Source: DATDPM01 sp963841995
GTDB taxonomy: Bacteria; Pseudomonadota; Alphaproteobacteria; DATDPM01
Assembly (NCBI GenBank): GCA_963841995.1
Contig: CAWJEX010000017.1
Span: 1-64,000 of the forward strand
Direction: 5' to 3'
DNA length: 64,000 nt
This document shows, in pieces, positions 1-11,208 of the stretch. A model generated the notes under the pieces. That model was not told where the DNA came from and made no database searches. It saw nothing but the letters and a program-made list of their open reading frames with translations. How positions within the stretch are numbered: position 1 is the first letter of the stretch; each line of letters starts with the position of its first letter. Both the position numbers and the translations under genes were made by a program.

Positions 1-1
1 G

Positions 2-1099
2 AACTTCGCGTATGGGGCCCTCGCTTGGGCCGCACTTCGACGCGGCATCCCGGCCTTCGTTCTGTTCGGCAATTACGGTGTGCCGCGGTTCTTCAGGGTG
101 GAGACGCCAGCCGATCTTCACGACTGGAACGACGGCTTGACAAAGGACGAGATCGATTCGCTGGACGAGACGCGGGCCGGCGGGCTCGAACGCATCGGTG
201 CGGAATATCTGAAACGGCGGCTTGCCGGCGCGACCGACGACCTCGGCGCACGCAGCGCCTTCGTGACCGCATCCAAGGGCATCGATCGGAATGGCCTCGC
301 CGATGCGTTCGGCTGGACCGGCAACTGCCCGGTCATCGCCGTCTACGCCTCGAACTGGTTCGATTTTCCTCATGCCTGCGGTCTGGCAAACTTCCGCGAC
401 TTCCTCGACTGGCTGCGGGTCACCGTGGATCGGGCGGTTGCGATCAAGGACGTGTACTGGCTTTTCAAACCGCATCCCTGCGACGAATGGTACGGCGGCG
501 TCACGCTGGCCGACCTGATGCCCGCCCACGGCGCGTCCCATATCGCTCTCGCGGCGCCTGAATGGAACGGCGCGGACGTTCTCGCGGCCAGCGATGCGCT
601 GGTCACGATGCACAGCACGGGCGGGGTCGAGTTCGCCGCGTCGGGCAAGCCGGTGTTGCTGGCCGACCGGGGGTGGTACGACCGGGCCGGTTTTGCCGTG
701 GCCGCGTCGAGCCGCGAGAACTACATGGAACTTCTGGGTGAGGCTTGGTGGACGCGCATCGACCGGAAGACATCGGCGCGACGCGCGCGAATTTTCGCAG
801 GCGCGTATTTCTGCGCGCCGGATTGGCCATCCGTTCTTATCACCGACGATGATTCGCGTCAGGACGATTTGTACGAGCCCTTGCTTACCATGCTGCGCTC
901 TCCCGATGCCTGGCGGCGCGAATGCGAGATGCTGCGACGGTGGGCCCGGTCGCCGAAGGCTCGTTACCACCTCTTCAAGATGCTGGAGGCCGAGGGGTAT
1001 GCCCTGTCGAACGTGCTCGGCCGCCGCGAGGCTCGCGCAATCAGCCTGCCGGCCTTGGGCGGAGACGTGCCGGCCTTCGAGAGTACGACCGGGCCGTGA
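2..1099 (+). CDS. Capsule polysaccharide biosynthesis-type protein (5' end outside window)
   Basis: The frame is open from base 2, so the gene starts before the window; 365 residues are visible. A GTG at base 80 is possible but in-frame coding (NFAYGALAWAALRRG...) continues upstream of it, so it is not the true start. The late part contains HPCDEWYGG, then DALVTMHSTGGVEFAASGKPVLL, the pattern of capsule/surface-polysaccharide proteins where a G-E-[FA]-A segment sits in the nucleotide-sugar binding half. It likely acts in the cytoplasm on polysaccharide assembly. Its stop overlaps the start of the next gene (GTGA), so the two are translationally coupled. The exact reaction cannot be read from the sequence. 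Confidence 0.6.
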   Translation, partial: NFAYGALAWAALRRGIPAFVLFGNYGVPRFFRVETPADLHDWNDGLTKDEIDSLDETRAGGLERIGAEYLKRRLAGATDDLGARSAFVTASKGIDRNGLADAFGWTGNCPVIAVYASNWFDFPHACGLANFRDFLDWLRVTVDRAVAIKDVYWLFKPHPCDEWYGGVTLADLMPAHGASHIALAAPEWNGADVLAASDALVTMHSTGGVEFAASGKPVLLADRGWYDRAGFAVAASSRENYMELLGEAWWTRIDRKTSARRARIFAGAYFCAPDWPSVLITDDDSRQDDLYEPLLTMLRSPDAWRRECEMLRRWARSPKARYHLFKMLEAEGYALSNVLGRREARAISLPALGGDVPAFESTTGP

Positions 1100-1845
1100 A
1101 GGTCGTCGCCACTGTCGAGGCGCGGATGACGAGCTCGCGGCTGCCCGGAAAGGTGCTGATGCCAGCGGGCGGCAAGCCTATGCTCGGCATTCTGCTCGAC
1201 CGGCTGGGCCGCGTCTCCGGAATTGACGAAATTGTTGTCGCCACGACGACAAACGCGGCCGACGATCCGATTGCCGATCTCGCGCGGACTATGGGAGCGG
1301 GCGTTTTCCGGGGCAGCGAAAGCGATGTCCTGGGCCGCGTGGCGGGCGCGCTGGCGGCGGCCGAGGCCGACATCGCGGTCGAGATTACCGGCGACTGCCC
1401 CCTGATCGATTCCGATCTGACGCAAGCTTGCATCGAGGCGTATATCGCCAGTCGCGGCCGCACGAGCTATGTCGCCAATACCACGGGCCCCGTTCTCGGG
1501 GCACCGCCCGGCTTCGATGTCCAGGTTTTCTCTGCCGCGGCGCTGGCGGAAATCGCGGAAACGGTCCACGACGCCGAGGCGCGCGAGCATGTTTCGATCC
1601 CGTTCTATCGCCCAGAGAACCGGAGCCGATACCGCCCGATCTTTCTATCCTTCTTTCCTCCGGAAACCTGCCGGCGCGTTTGGGTGGGCCTCGATTATCC
1701 CGAGGACTATGCGCTGATCCGTGCATGCTACGAAACGCTGGCACCGGGCGACCCGTTCTTCAACGCATCGCGCATCGTGGATTTCTGCCTAGAGCGCCGT
1801 GATCTGACCGTGCCATGCCTGAGAAGGCGGGGGCTTGAGCCGTGA
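1096..1845 (+). CDS. SpsF/CMP-KDO synthetase-like cytidylyltransferase
   Basis: 249 residues. The N-terminus VVATVEARMTSSRLPGKVL is the nucleotide-binding signature of the CTP_transf_3 family (CMP-KDO synthetase, SpsF, PseF, NeuA), and ITGDCPLID supplies the metal-binding aspartate region. Such enzymes activate an acidic or nonulosonic sugar with CTP. The GTG at 1096 is chosen because the protein family begins exactly here and it overlaps the upstream stop (1097-1099); a longer open frame begins at 922 but that stretch overlaps the upstream gene. The stop overlaps the next GTG. The window has a second cytidylyltransferase at 14693, so two different CMP-sugars may be made. The sugar is not known. 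Confidence 0.8.
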   Translation: MKVVATVEARMTSSRLPGKVLMPAGGKPMLGILLDRLGRVSGIDEIVVATTTNAADDPIADLARTMGAGVFRGSESDVLGRVAGALAAAEADIAVEITGDCPLIDSDLTQACIEAYIASRGRTSYVANTTGPVLGAPPGFDVQVFSAAALAEIAETVHDAEAREHVSIPFYRPENRSRYRPIFLSFFPPETCRRVWVGLDYPEDYALIRACYETLAPGDPFFNASRIVDFCLERRDLTVPCLRRRGLEP

Positions 1846-2825
1846 ACACGGCACCGTTCACCGTCGGCATCATCGGATTGGGACGCATCGCCTGCGGCCT
1901 CGACAGGCCGGATGGCCCCGAGGCTCACACCCATCTCAAAGCGTGCCTGGCCGACGGGCGGTTCCACATCGTGGCTCTGAGTGATGTCGATATCGACCAC
2001 GCGCACAGTGTTGCAAAAATCTGGGTTCCCGACGCAGAGGTGATCCCGCCGGATGATTTCGTGCGGCGCCGTTTCGACGCGGTTTGCGTTGCGACCCCCG
2101 ATGAAACCCATGCCAGCATCCTTGAAGCGTTAGCTCACACCACACCGAGTGTGGTGATGTGCGAGAAACCGCTAGCAGGAAGCGCCCGGGAGGCGGAGGC
2201 GGTGGTTGCCAGGCTTGAGGCACAGAAAGTTGCAGTCGCGGTCAATCATTCCCGCCGGTTCGCGCCGGGGGTCGGCGACTGGCTTGCGCGTGCCAGGTCC
2301 GGGGAATTCGGGAAACCAATCTCCGGTCGCCTGCGTTACACGCGGGGGCTCCGGCATAACGGCGTGCATGGATTCGACCTGATCTCCGCCTGCCTGCCGG
2401 GGGGCATCGTCTGCGGCAAACGCATGAACGGCCGCATCGCGGATTTTTCCGCCGATGACCCGACCGTTTCGGGCTTGGTCGTGCTTTCCGCACCACATGG
2501 CGATGTGCCTTTGTGGATTGACGGTATCGATGGCCGGATGCTGACGGCCTTCGAGGTGGAGATTCTGTTCGAGAAAGGCCGGCTCGTCGCCGAGGACTGC
2601 GACGGCACCACCGTCCGCACCGACGTGCCAACGCCTCTGCCGGCTCCTTTCGCGCCAGAGCTTCGGACCGACACCATATACCGGGACCATCCGGCGCGGC
2701 TCATGACCTTTGCCTGGCGCAATCTGGGCGACCATCTCGAACGCGGAGCCGATCTCGTCTGCTCGGGACGCGAAGCGGTTCGCACGCTGGCCTTCGTGGA
2801 AGAGGTGGTGCGGTGCTTGGCCTGA
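1842..2825 (+). CDS. Gfo/Idh/MocA family NAD(P)-dependent oxidoreductase
   Basis: 327 residues. The N-terminal Rossmann fold is seen in VGIIGLGRIACGLDR, followed by the family's C-E-K-P-L motif (VVMCEKPLAGS, about residue 108) that carries the catalytic lysine. The C-terminal half is the alpha/beta substrate domain, with a HGFDLI segment. Members oxidise or reduce a hydroxyl of a sugar or nucleotide sugar. It starts with GTG inside the previous stop and its own end overlaps the next gene by 13 bases, so it belongs to one transcription unit with its neighbours. Substrate unknown; presumably a precursor of the sugar activated by the gene just upstream. Confidence 0.8.
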   Translation: MNTAPFTVGIIGLGRIACGLDRPDGPEAHTHLKACLADGRFHIVALSDVDIDHAHSVAKIWVPDAEVIPPDDFVRRRFDAVCVATPDETHASILEALAHTTPSVVMCEKPLAGSAREAEAVVARLEAQKVAVAVNHSRRFAPGVGDWLARARSGEFGKPISGRLRYTRGLRHNGVHGFDLISACLPGGIVCGKRMNGRIADFSADDPTVSGLVVLSAPHGDVPLWIDGIDGRMLTAFEVEILFEKGRLVAEDCDGTTVRTDVPTPLPAPFAPELRTDTIYRDHPARLMTFAWRNLGDHLERGADLVCSGREAVRTLAFVEEVVRCLA

Positions 2826-3920
2826 GCGACGCGCCCCAGCGCGTTCTCGTTGCAGGGAACGACCATGGCGGCCTCAATCTGCTCGCGCCGCTTCTTTCGC
2901 GTTGGGCCGCCACAAGCGAAATCGATGCCTGTTTCCTCGGATGCAGGGCGGCGAAGCGCGAAATGGCCTTCCGCGTCGACGGGTTGCGTCTGGTCGATTT
3001 GCCGGAGGATCCCTTTGCCGCTGGCACTGCCGACGCACGCGATGCCGTTGCGCGATTGGCCGAGCGCCTGAAGCGCGAACAATGGCGGGTCGTGCTGACA
3101 GGAACCAGTCTCGCGGCCTCAGGCGAGAAGCTTCTGTGGCGCGCGGCGGCTGAAGCAAATCTGCCAAGTCTCGCTTATTGCGACATGTGGTGGGGTTACC
3201 GCGAGCGGTTCAGCGACGAGAACGTCGAATGCTTGCCGGATGCGGTCCTTGCGCTGGATGCGCGCATGGCGCGTGAGATCCACAGCCTCCCGTGGTCGAC
3301 GCCTCTGCGTGTCGTAGAGGTTGGAAGCACGTTCTTCGAGCGGCTGGCAGAACGGCAAGCCAACGTAATCGAGAGAGGCGGCTCGGGCGCGCTGCGCTTC
3401 GTATCGGAACCGGCGTCTACCGCATTTCCAGCCGCGGGGATCGACGAATTCAAAATCGCGGAGAATTCTCATTTCCGCAACGCGGGCAACGGGGACTGAT
3501 CGGCCCATCGTGATCCGCCCGCATCCCGCGGAGCCGGTCGAGCCGTGGCGGCGGTTCGTCTGGGCAAAGGCGCGGTTGGGGGTCCGCCTCGACACCCTGC
3601 CGCTCGACCAAACCTATGCCGATACTTGGGCCGCGGTCGGCATCTCTTCCATCCTGCTGGCCGAGTATGCGGCGGCCGGAATCCCGTCCGCGAGCTTCGT
3701 GACCGACGCGGGCGACCCCGCATACCTCTGCCTTCCATTCGCCAGCCTCGGCATCGCGCGGCTGTCGAATACGGTCGATCTGGCGCGGTGGCTGGAAGCG
3801 GCGCCCGCGCCCACCCCAGATTTGGCGTCACATGCTGGGGCCGCTGACCGCGTCACCTCTGTTGTTCTGGCCGCTCACGACGTCCACGCCGAGACCCGCC
3901 CTACGGTAACAATGCTATGA
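2813..3920 (+). pseudogene. PseG-like / glycosyltransferase-B-fold protein, broken by a +1 frameshift
   Basis: Two open frames make one protein of about 368 residues. The first (from GTG 2813) begins RVLVAGNDHGGLNLLAPLL and reaches ALRFVSEPAST; the second carries ILISATRATGTDRPIVIRPHPAE and a C-terminal DTLPLDQTYADTWAAVGISS segment ending at 3920. Removing one A from the AA at 3464-3465 joins them smoothly. The overall plan (N-terminal Rossmann half, then 'FVSEP', then 'IRPHP') resembles UDP-sugar hydrolases and GT-B proteins such as PseG, but no catalytic residue can be assigned with certainty. It sits between an oxidoreductase and an acetyltransferase. Whether the break is real or a sequencing indel is not decidable here. 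Confidence 0.6.
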
Positions 3921-4544
3921 CCATGATCACAGAGCCGCCTTTTCTCGTCGGACCGCGAGTTCGAACTAGCTCCGCTCGGCGAGGCCGACATATCGCGGGA
4001 CTATCTGGCATGGCTCAACAATACCGAGGTGCTGCGGTATCGAACGCCGAAGGCATTTCCCACGACGATGCGTGAACTCAAACGCTGGGTGTACGAACTG
4101 CCGCATCGCGGCGATCTTGTCCTCCGCATCCGCCTGCGGCGCGGCGGCCGCCATATTGGCAACATAGCGCTCAACTCCATCCAATGGATCCACGGCAGCG
4201 CGGAGCTTGCCATCATGATCGGCGCACGGGATGTTTGGGGGCGTGGCTTCGCTTCCGAGGCGATCGCCCTCGTCGCGCGGCACGCCTTCGAGTGTATGGG
4301 GCTTCACCGCGTTTGGTCCGAATCGGCCAATCCGGCATTCATTCGCGCGGTTGCGCGCCTAGGTTGGCGCAAAGAGGGCCACAAACGCGAGGCCCTTCTT
4401 GTGGACGGCCGGCACGTCGATGTCGAATGCTGGGCGACGCTAGCGCACGAATATCAAGCGCGTTCCGCAACCACTGCGCGTTCCCACTCGTATTCCAAGA
4501 GCGCGCCGCTTGAAACGAGGGGTGCTCAGCGAAAGCGCAGATGA
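3917..4544 (+). pseudogene. GNAT acetyltransferase (RimJ/PseH-like), broken by a +1 frameshift
   Basis: An ATG at 3917 overlaps the previous stop and reads MTMITEPPFLVG; the rest of the protein, from EFELAPLGEADISRDYLAWLNN on, lies one frame over. Dropping one C of the CC at 3953-3954 gives LVGREFELAPLGEAD and a protein of about 208 residues. The acetyl-CoA binding loop is visible as DVWGRGFASEAI, followed by the family's N-P-A-F-I-RAVARLGW segment. RimJ/RimL-type GNATs in polysaccharide loci acetylate an amino-sugar nucleotide (as PseH does in pseudaminic acid synthesis); that role is inferred from context. The last 30 residues are basic and low in family signal. Confidence 0.65.
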
Positions 4545-4753
4545 AAGGCCGAGTGCGGATGAATCCCGGCACAGTCAAAACGGTAATGCCCAATTGAGGA
4601 GTCCCTCAGCCGACCGACGTGAGTTCTATGCATCGCTGCAGATGGCCGCAAGGTCTCGACATGCTTGCAACGTAGCCGCACTGTTGCCTGCGGCTTCGCT
4701 AACCACAATAAGCATAAGTCTTGCCCTGCGACCAACGGGGTGGAGGAGCCAAA

Positions 4754-5689
4754 ATGAGCATAATCGAAAACGCAAGAAACTGGGTTGGTGATGCCCTGGC
4801 GATCCGAAGCCTGCGGCGCGATCGTTCGCGCTTGGGTCGGCGCCTGGCGCCCGCCTATACGCGGTATTGGCGAAGCTGCCGCAACACCTTCAGAGAGAAG
4901 CTACCACCCGAGGGTGCCGTAGCCGGGGCGATCGCCGCTTTCCGCCGGGAGGGAATCGCGGCCTTCCAGACTCCGGAAACCGAGCGCGTGGCGCGGCATG
5001 TGTACGAGCGGATTTGTGCGCGCGAGCGAAATGGCGAGCATTTGTGGGCCACGGAAGCGGCGAAGTTGGGGGAATATACGGGCAACGTCTGGTCTGACTT
5101 TCCCGAGCTGGCCGAGTTGTTTGTCGGCCCTCTTGGGACTTTCCTTATGCACTATTTCGGGTGCAACTTCAAAATCTTCTACGGGAAGCTCTACAAATCG
5201 CATCATACGGGGACCGGCCCTAGCGGCTCCCAGTTGTGGCATGCCGACGGCGGCCCGGGCTCATGCGTCAACGTCATGTTCTATCCCCACTCGACCGATG
5301 AAAATAGCGGAGTGCTCGAGGTCCTGCCCTGGGACGCTTCGCTCGCGATTTTCGAGCGGGAGCGCAAGGCATTGCGATCCGCCCGGGCCGCGCTTCCGAA
5401 AGCTTCGACCAAGACCGAGCTTCGCGACGTGATCTCAGATTTCTATGCCCGGGTCGTCGCGGAAGACTTCGCTGATCGCGTGCGGCAACCCATAGGGCCC
5501 GCCGAACTCGTGGTTCCGTTTTTGAACAACAACCTGCATCGCGGTGGATACCCTGCCAGCGGACGCGTCCGTTACGCGGCGGTCTTCCATTGCTATCCGT
5601 CCGACCGACCGGCCGATTTCGCCCGCTATAAGAGAGAGGGAATCCGCAAGACGGCGTCCTATCCCAAGGACCCGGCGGCGGCGTTCTGA
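4754..5689 (+). CDS. Phytanoyl-CoA dioxygenase (PhyH)-like 2-oxoglutarate/Fe(II) oxygenase
   Basis: 311 residues. The iron-binding facial triad is visible: HAD in SQLWHADGGPGS (about residue 164) and the distal histidine in NNNLHRGGYPASGR, whose following arginine would bind 2-oxoglutarate. PhyH-family enzymes hydroxylate or oxidise small molecules and some modify sugars or lipids. The ATG at 4754 is preferred over an upstream in-frame GTG/TTG region because GGTGGAGG lies just before it. It follows a 209-base gap without genes and is one base from the downstream methyltransferase, so those two probably work together. The substrate is unknown. Confidence 0.7.
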   Translation: MSIIENARNWVGDALAIRSLRRDRSRLGRRLAPAYTRYWRSCRNTFREKLPPEGAVAGAIAAFRREGIAAFQTPETERVARHVYERICARERNGEHLWATEAAKLGEYTGNVWSDFPELAELFVGPLGTFLMHYFGCNFKIFYGKLYKSHHTGTGPSGSQLWHADGGPGSCVNVMFYPHSTDENSGVLEVLPWDASLAIFERERKALRSARAALPKASTKTELRDVISDFYARVVAEDFADRVRQPIGPAELVVPFLNNNLHRGGYPASGRVRYAAVFHCYPSDRPADFARYKREGIRKTASYPKDPAAAF

Positions 5690-5690
5690 G

Positions 5691-6500
5691 ATGCGGATGA
5701 GCGAGAAGATGTCGATCAGGATCGCGAAGGCCCTTTACCGGGCGGTCGCGCATCCCATGCGCCGCGCGCGGCCGGTGCAGCCGGTCCGGGCGCTGCTGCG
5801 CCTGCCATTGGTTTTCGATGTGGTGTCCTGGGGCCTTCAGACGCGCGATCTCGGGCGGCTTGCGCGCATTCGCGAAGTCTACGCCGTGGCCAAGGACGGG
5901 CACCACCAAGGAGTCCACGACTACAACGCCGGGGTGACGCTGAAGCGGCCGATCCAATCGACGCGGCGGGCGGAGCTGTATTACGAGCTGCTGGCGCTTC
6001 CCCCCCGCGACATGTCGCAGGAAAAAGTGCTGATCGCGGGCCCGCGCTCGGTCCATGAGCTTTTGATCGCATGGCTGCACGGCTTTTCGTGGCGGAACAT
6101 CTCAGGCATCGATCTCTACTCGACCAATCCGAAGATCGCGCTCATGAACATGGAATCGATGACCTTTGGCGACGCCAGCTTCGATGCCGTGGCCATGGCC
6201 AACACCCTCGCTTATGCCAAGGACACCTTCGCCGCGCTCAAGGAAGTAGCCCGTGTACTGAAACCCGGCGGGAGATTCGCCTTCGGCGCGACCTTCGCCC
6301 CTGGCGGCGCGGAGGAATGGCCCGGGAATGCGACGACCGGCGCCGAGATTCATGACATGCTGCGGCGGCTCGGTTTCTTTGTCTATTTTTACCTAGCGGC
6401 GGACAAGACGAATTCCCTGGGGCGCAGGCAGACGACCCATAATTTCGCCTGCCTCAAGCCCGATCCACATGTAACGCCCTTTGATCCGCTCTCTCTTTGA
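5691..6500 (+). CDS. Class I SAM-dependent methyltransferase
   Basis: 269 residues. The C-terminal half has the late Rossmann motifs of class I methyltransferases: a GDASFDAVAMANTLAYAKD strand (motif IV position), followed by VLKPGGRFAFGATF (motif VI). The N-terminal third is basic and hydrophobic (ALLRLPLVFDVVSWG) and lacks a clear glycine-rich SAM loop, though VLIAGPRSVHELL occupies its place; this makes the call less than certain. Start ATG 5691 is one base after the dioxygenase stop, indicating coupling. Likely modifies the polysaccharide or its carrier; acceptor unknown. Confidence 0.7.
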   Translation: MRMSEKMSIRIAKALYRAVAHPMRRARPVQPVRALLRLPLVFDVVSWGLQTRDLGRLARIREVYAVAKDGHHQGVHDYNAGVTLKRPIQSTRRAELYYELLALPPRDMSQEKVLIAGPRSVHELLIAWLHGFSWRNISGIDLYSTNPKIALMNMESMTFGDASFDAVAMANTLAYAKDTFAALKEVARVLKPGGRFAFGATFAPGGAEEWPGNATTGAEIHDMLRRLGFFVYFYLAADKTNSLGRRQTTHNFACLKPDPHVTPFDPLSL

Positions 6501-6567
6501 CCGCGTTCCTCCTCGACTGGCGGACCTTGTTTCCGACCCCGTCCGCCGCGCCGGCCTTGGGTCAGCC

Positions 6568-8438
<1,871 letters not shown>

Positions 8439-8442
<4 letters not shown>

Positions 8443-8924
8443 CAGGCGCCTATCCGAAATTTTGCGCTCGGGCGATCTCCGCCGCACTGGAACGGCTCGG
8501 CACCAGGATGGCATTGGCCGGGCTCAGGGCAAGGGGGATCAAGAGTTTCATCAATACCGGAACACTACGCTCCGATTTGCCAGAACTGCTGCGCCCGCAG
8601 GGCTTGTTGCGCTATATCGATGGCTATCTCGGCAGTGCAACGCCGAAGGCCACCAATCTGCGAAAAGCCATGCGATGGTGCGGCACCGGACCTCGCGAAA
8701 CAATCGTCGTCGGCGACGCCCCGGATGATCTTGCGGCGGCGCGCGCCATCGGCAACTGGTTCGTCGCGATCACCGCCGACCAGCTGATCAAGGAAAGAGT
8801 GCGGTTCGAGGATCCGACCGGCCTCGTCGCCTCGGTGGACCGCTTCAACGTTCAAGCCGTGTCTTCGCAACTTCGAGCCGGGCCCTGGGGCCGCGATTCA
8901 TCGCGGCGCGAAGGCCAGGCATGA
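8439..8924 (+). CDS. HAD-superfamily phosphatase-like protein lacking the N-terminal nucleophile motif
   Basis: 161 residues. The C-terminal two thirds match the HAD fold: SATPKATNLRKAMRW contains the motif III lysine, and IVVGDAPDDLAAARAIG is motif IV with the acidic pair. The expected motif I (D-x-D near the N-terminus) is absent; the protein instead starts at the motif II region (FINTGT). Since the ATG overlaps the ABC transporter stop, there is no room for the missing part. It may be a 5'-truncated remnant or an inactive relative. A NeuB-type synthase follows 58 bases later; phosphatases of this family dephosphorylate nonulosonic acid 9-phosphates, but this is only context. Confidence 0.55.
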
Positions 8925-8982
8925 TGACGACGCCATCGGCCGCCGAGTACGGCCCGCGGGCAACCCAGCGGGAAACGCGAGC

Positions 8983-10017
8983 ATGACCGCCACCAAAGGC
9001 CTGTTCGGTCGTGCGACGCCCTTCATCATCGCCGAAGTCGCCCAGTCTCACGATGGCTCGCTGGGACTCGCCCACGCCTTCATCGAGGCGGCCGCGCAAG
9101 CTGGGGCCGACGCGGTCAAGTTCCAGACTCACATCGCCGCCGCCGAATCCACCTTGGATGAACCGTTTCGGGTCCGCTTCGCAACCCAGGACGAATCCCG
9201 GTACGATTACTGGCGCCGCATGGAGTTCACCCCCGGCCAATGGCGGGAATTTTCGGCGCACGCGCGCGACAAGGGGCTGGCCTTCCTTAGCTCGGCCTTT
9301 TCCGTGGAAGCAGTGGACGTATTGGCCGGGCTCGGGATGCCGGCCTGGAAGATCGCCAGCGGCGAGGTCGCAACGCCCGGCCTGCTGGAGCGGATGGCCG
9401 CGGCCAATAAAATGTTCCTGGTGTCCACCGGCATGAGCCCGTGGTCCGAGATTGACACCACCGTGGCACGGCTGCGGGCACTCGGTGCCGACTTCGCCGT
9501 CATGCAGTGCACCAGCCGTTATCCGACCGCGCTGGAGCAGGTGGGGCTCAATGTCATCGACGAAATCCGCGCGCGCTACGGCTGCTCGGCTGGACTGTCG
9601 GATCATTCCGGCACACCGTTTCCGGCCTTGGCGGCGTTGGCACACGGCGCCGACGTGCTGGAACTCCATATCGCCCTCGACCGGCGGATGTTCGGACCTG
9701 ACGTCCCGGCGTCATTGACCGTCGAAGAATTCAAGCTGGTCACCAGCGCGCGCGACGCCTTCGCTGTCATGGAATCCAACCCGGTAGACAAGGATGCCAT
9801 GGCCGGGGAGTTAGCGGCCATGCGGGCACTCTTCACCAAGAGTGTTGCAGTCAACCGTCCGCTTCCGGCGGGGACGAAACTGAGCCTTGACGTACTGACG
9901 CTGAAGAAGCCGGGCACCGGCATACCGGCGGCAAAGTTGCTCGGGCTGGTGGGCCGGGTCCTGCGCCGGGACGTGACGCCCGATCGATTGTTGAGCGAGG
10001 ACGATGTCGGCGAATAA
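8983..10017 (+). CDS. neuB: N-acetylneuraminate/legionaminate synthase-type enzyme (NeuB family)
   Basis: 344 residues, the usual length. It condenses phosphoenolpyruvate with a six-carbon N-acyl amino sugar to make a nine-carbon 2-keto acid. Motifs include FIIAEVAQSHDGSLGLAH, GADAVKFQTH, KIASGEVATP, VSTGMSP, MQCTSRYP and GLSDHSG, covering the TIM-barrel active site; a C-terminal antifreeze-like (SAF) domain follows (about residues 285-340, FTKSVAVNRPLPAGTKLS). The AEVAQSHDG form of the first motif is a little unusual compared with the common AE-I-G-x-N-H-x-G. It opens the six-gene block that ends with the CMP-sugar synthetase. Start ATG 8983 fits the family start. Confidence 0.88.
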   Translation: MTATKGLFGRATPFIIAEVAQSHDGSLGLAHAFIEAAAQAGADAVKFQTHIAAAESTLDEPFRVRFATQDESRYDYWRRMEFTPGQWREFSAHARDKGLAFLSSAFSVEAVDVLAGLGMPAWKIASGEVATPGLLERMAAANKMFLVSTGMSPWSEIDTTVARLRALGADFAVMQCTSRYPTALEQVGLNVIDEIRARYGCSAGLSDHSGTPFPALAALAHGADVLELHIALDRRMFGPDVPASLTVEEFKLVTSARDAFAVMESNPVDKDAMAGELAAMRALFTKSVAVNRPLPAGTKLSLDVLTLKKPGTGIPAAKLLGLVGRVLRRDVTPDRLLSEDDVGE

Positions 10018-10046
10018 CGGCGGAAACACGACTTTCGGGGGTTCGG

Positions 10047-11201
10047 ATGGCGAACAAGCGTAAAGTCTGCATCGTAGTCAACAGCCGTGCTAATTACGCC
10101 CGCATCAAGTCGGTGCTTCGGGCGGTGCAAAAGCATCCGCGCCTCGAGCCGCGGTTGGTGTTGGGCGCATCGGCCCTGCTCCACCGATTCGGCAACATTC
10201 TTCAGATCGTGGAGGCCGACGGCTTCAACGTCAGCGCGCTCGTCTACACCATCGTCGAGGGCGAGACTCCGACCACCATGGCCAAATCCACCGGCATGGC
10301 CATCATGGAGTTGGCCACGCTGTTCGAGAACCTGAAGCCGGACATCGTGCTGACCGTAGCCGACCGCTTCGAGACCATGGCCACCGCAGTGGCGGCCAGC
10401 TACATGAACATTTGCCTTGCCCACACCCAAGGCGGCGAGATCACCGGCTCGATCGATGAGAGTGTGCGCCACGCCATCACCAAGCTTGCCCATCTGCATT
10501 TTCCCGCCACCGAGCGTGCCGCCAAGAACGTGATCCGCATGGGCGAGGACCCGTCGACGGTTCACATGACCGGCTGCCCGTCCATAGATGTCCTGACCGA
10601 CCTCGACCTCGCGCTGCCCAAAGACCTGTTCGAGCGCTACAAGGGCGTCGGCGCGCCGCTCGATCCCAAGAAGCCGTATCTGGTCGTGCTGCAGCATCCG
10701 GTGACCACCGAATATGGCCGCGGCTACGACCAAATCAACAAAACGCTGAAGGCGGTGATGGCCATCGGCATGCAGGTGGCCTGGCTGTGGCCGAACGTGG
10801 ACGCCGGCTCGGACGACGTGTCGAAAGGCCTGCGCATGTACCGCGAGAAGCACAACCCCGGCAACCTGCACTTCTATCGAAATTTCTCGGTCGAGGATTA
10901 CGCGCGCCTAATCAAGAACGGGGCGTGCCTGGTGGGAAATTCCAGTTCCGCGCTGCGCGAGGGCGCTTTTCTCGGCGTGCCGGCCGTCGACATCGGCACG
11001 CGCCAGAGCGGCCGCGAGCACGGCGAGAACGTGATGCACGCGGGCTATGACGCGGCCGAGATCGAATCCGCCATCCGCCGCCAGCTCGCGCACGGCCATT
11101 ACGCGCCCTCGGCCATGTTCGGCGACGGCCGTGCCGGCCAACGCATCGCCGATATTTTGGCGACGGCGAAACTCAAGATCCAGAAGCAGCTTTGCTATTA
11201 G
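10047..11201 (+). CDS. neuC: Hydrolysing UDP-GlcNAc 2-epimerase (NeuC/LegG type)
   Basis: 384 residues. It belongs to the UDP-N-acetylglucosamine 2-epimerase family: an N-terminal VNSRANYARIKSVLRAVQKHP segment, PDIVLTVADRFE near residue 95, AHTQGGEITGSIDESVRHAITKLAH in the active-site region, and NSSSALREGAFLGVPAVDIG late. In NeuC-type enzymes the nucleotide is hydrolysed off while C2 is inverted, giving ManNAc or a related sugar for the NeuB step. It lies 29 bases downstream of neuB and is followed after 7 bases by the dehydrogenase gene. Whether UDP or GDP is the leaving nucleotide cannot be read from the sequence. Confidence 0.85.
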   Translation: MANKRKVCIVVNSRANYARIKSVLRAVQKHPRLEPRLVLGASALLHRFGNILQIVEADGFNVSALVYTIVEGETPTTMAKSTGMAIMELATLFENLKPDIVLTVADRFETMATAVAASYMNICLAHTQGGEITGSIDESVRHAITKLAHLHFPATERAAKNVIRMGEDPSTVHMTGCPSIDVLTDLDLALPKDLFERYKGVGAPLDPKKPYLVVLQHPVTTEYGRGYDQINKTLKAVMAIGMQVAWLWPNVDAGSDDVSKGLRMYREKHNPGNLHFYRNFSVEDYARLIKNGACLVGNSSSALREGAFLGVPAVDIGTRQSGREHGENVMHAGYDAAEIESAIRRQLAHGHYAPSAMFGDGRAGQRIADILATAKLKIQKQLCY

Positions 11202-11208
11202 GCGCCAC

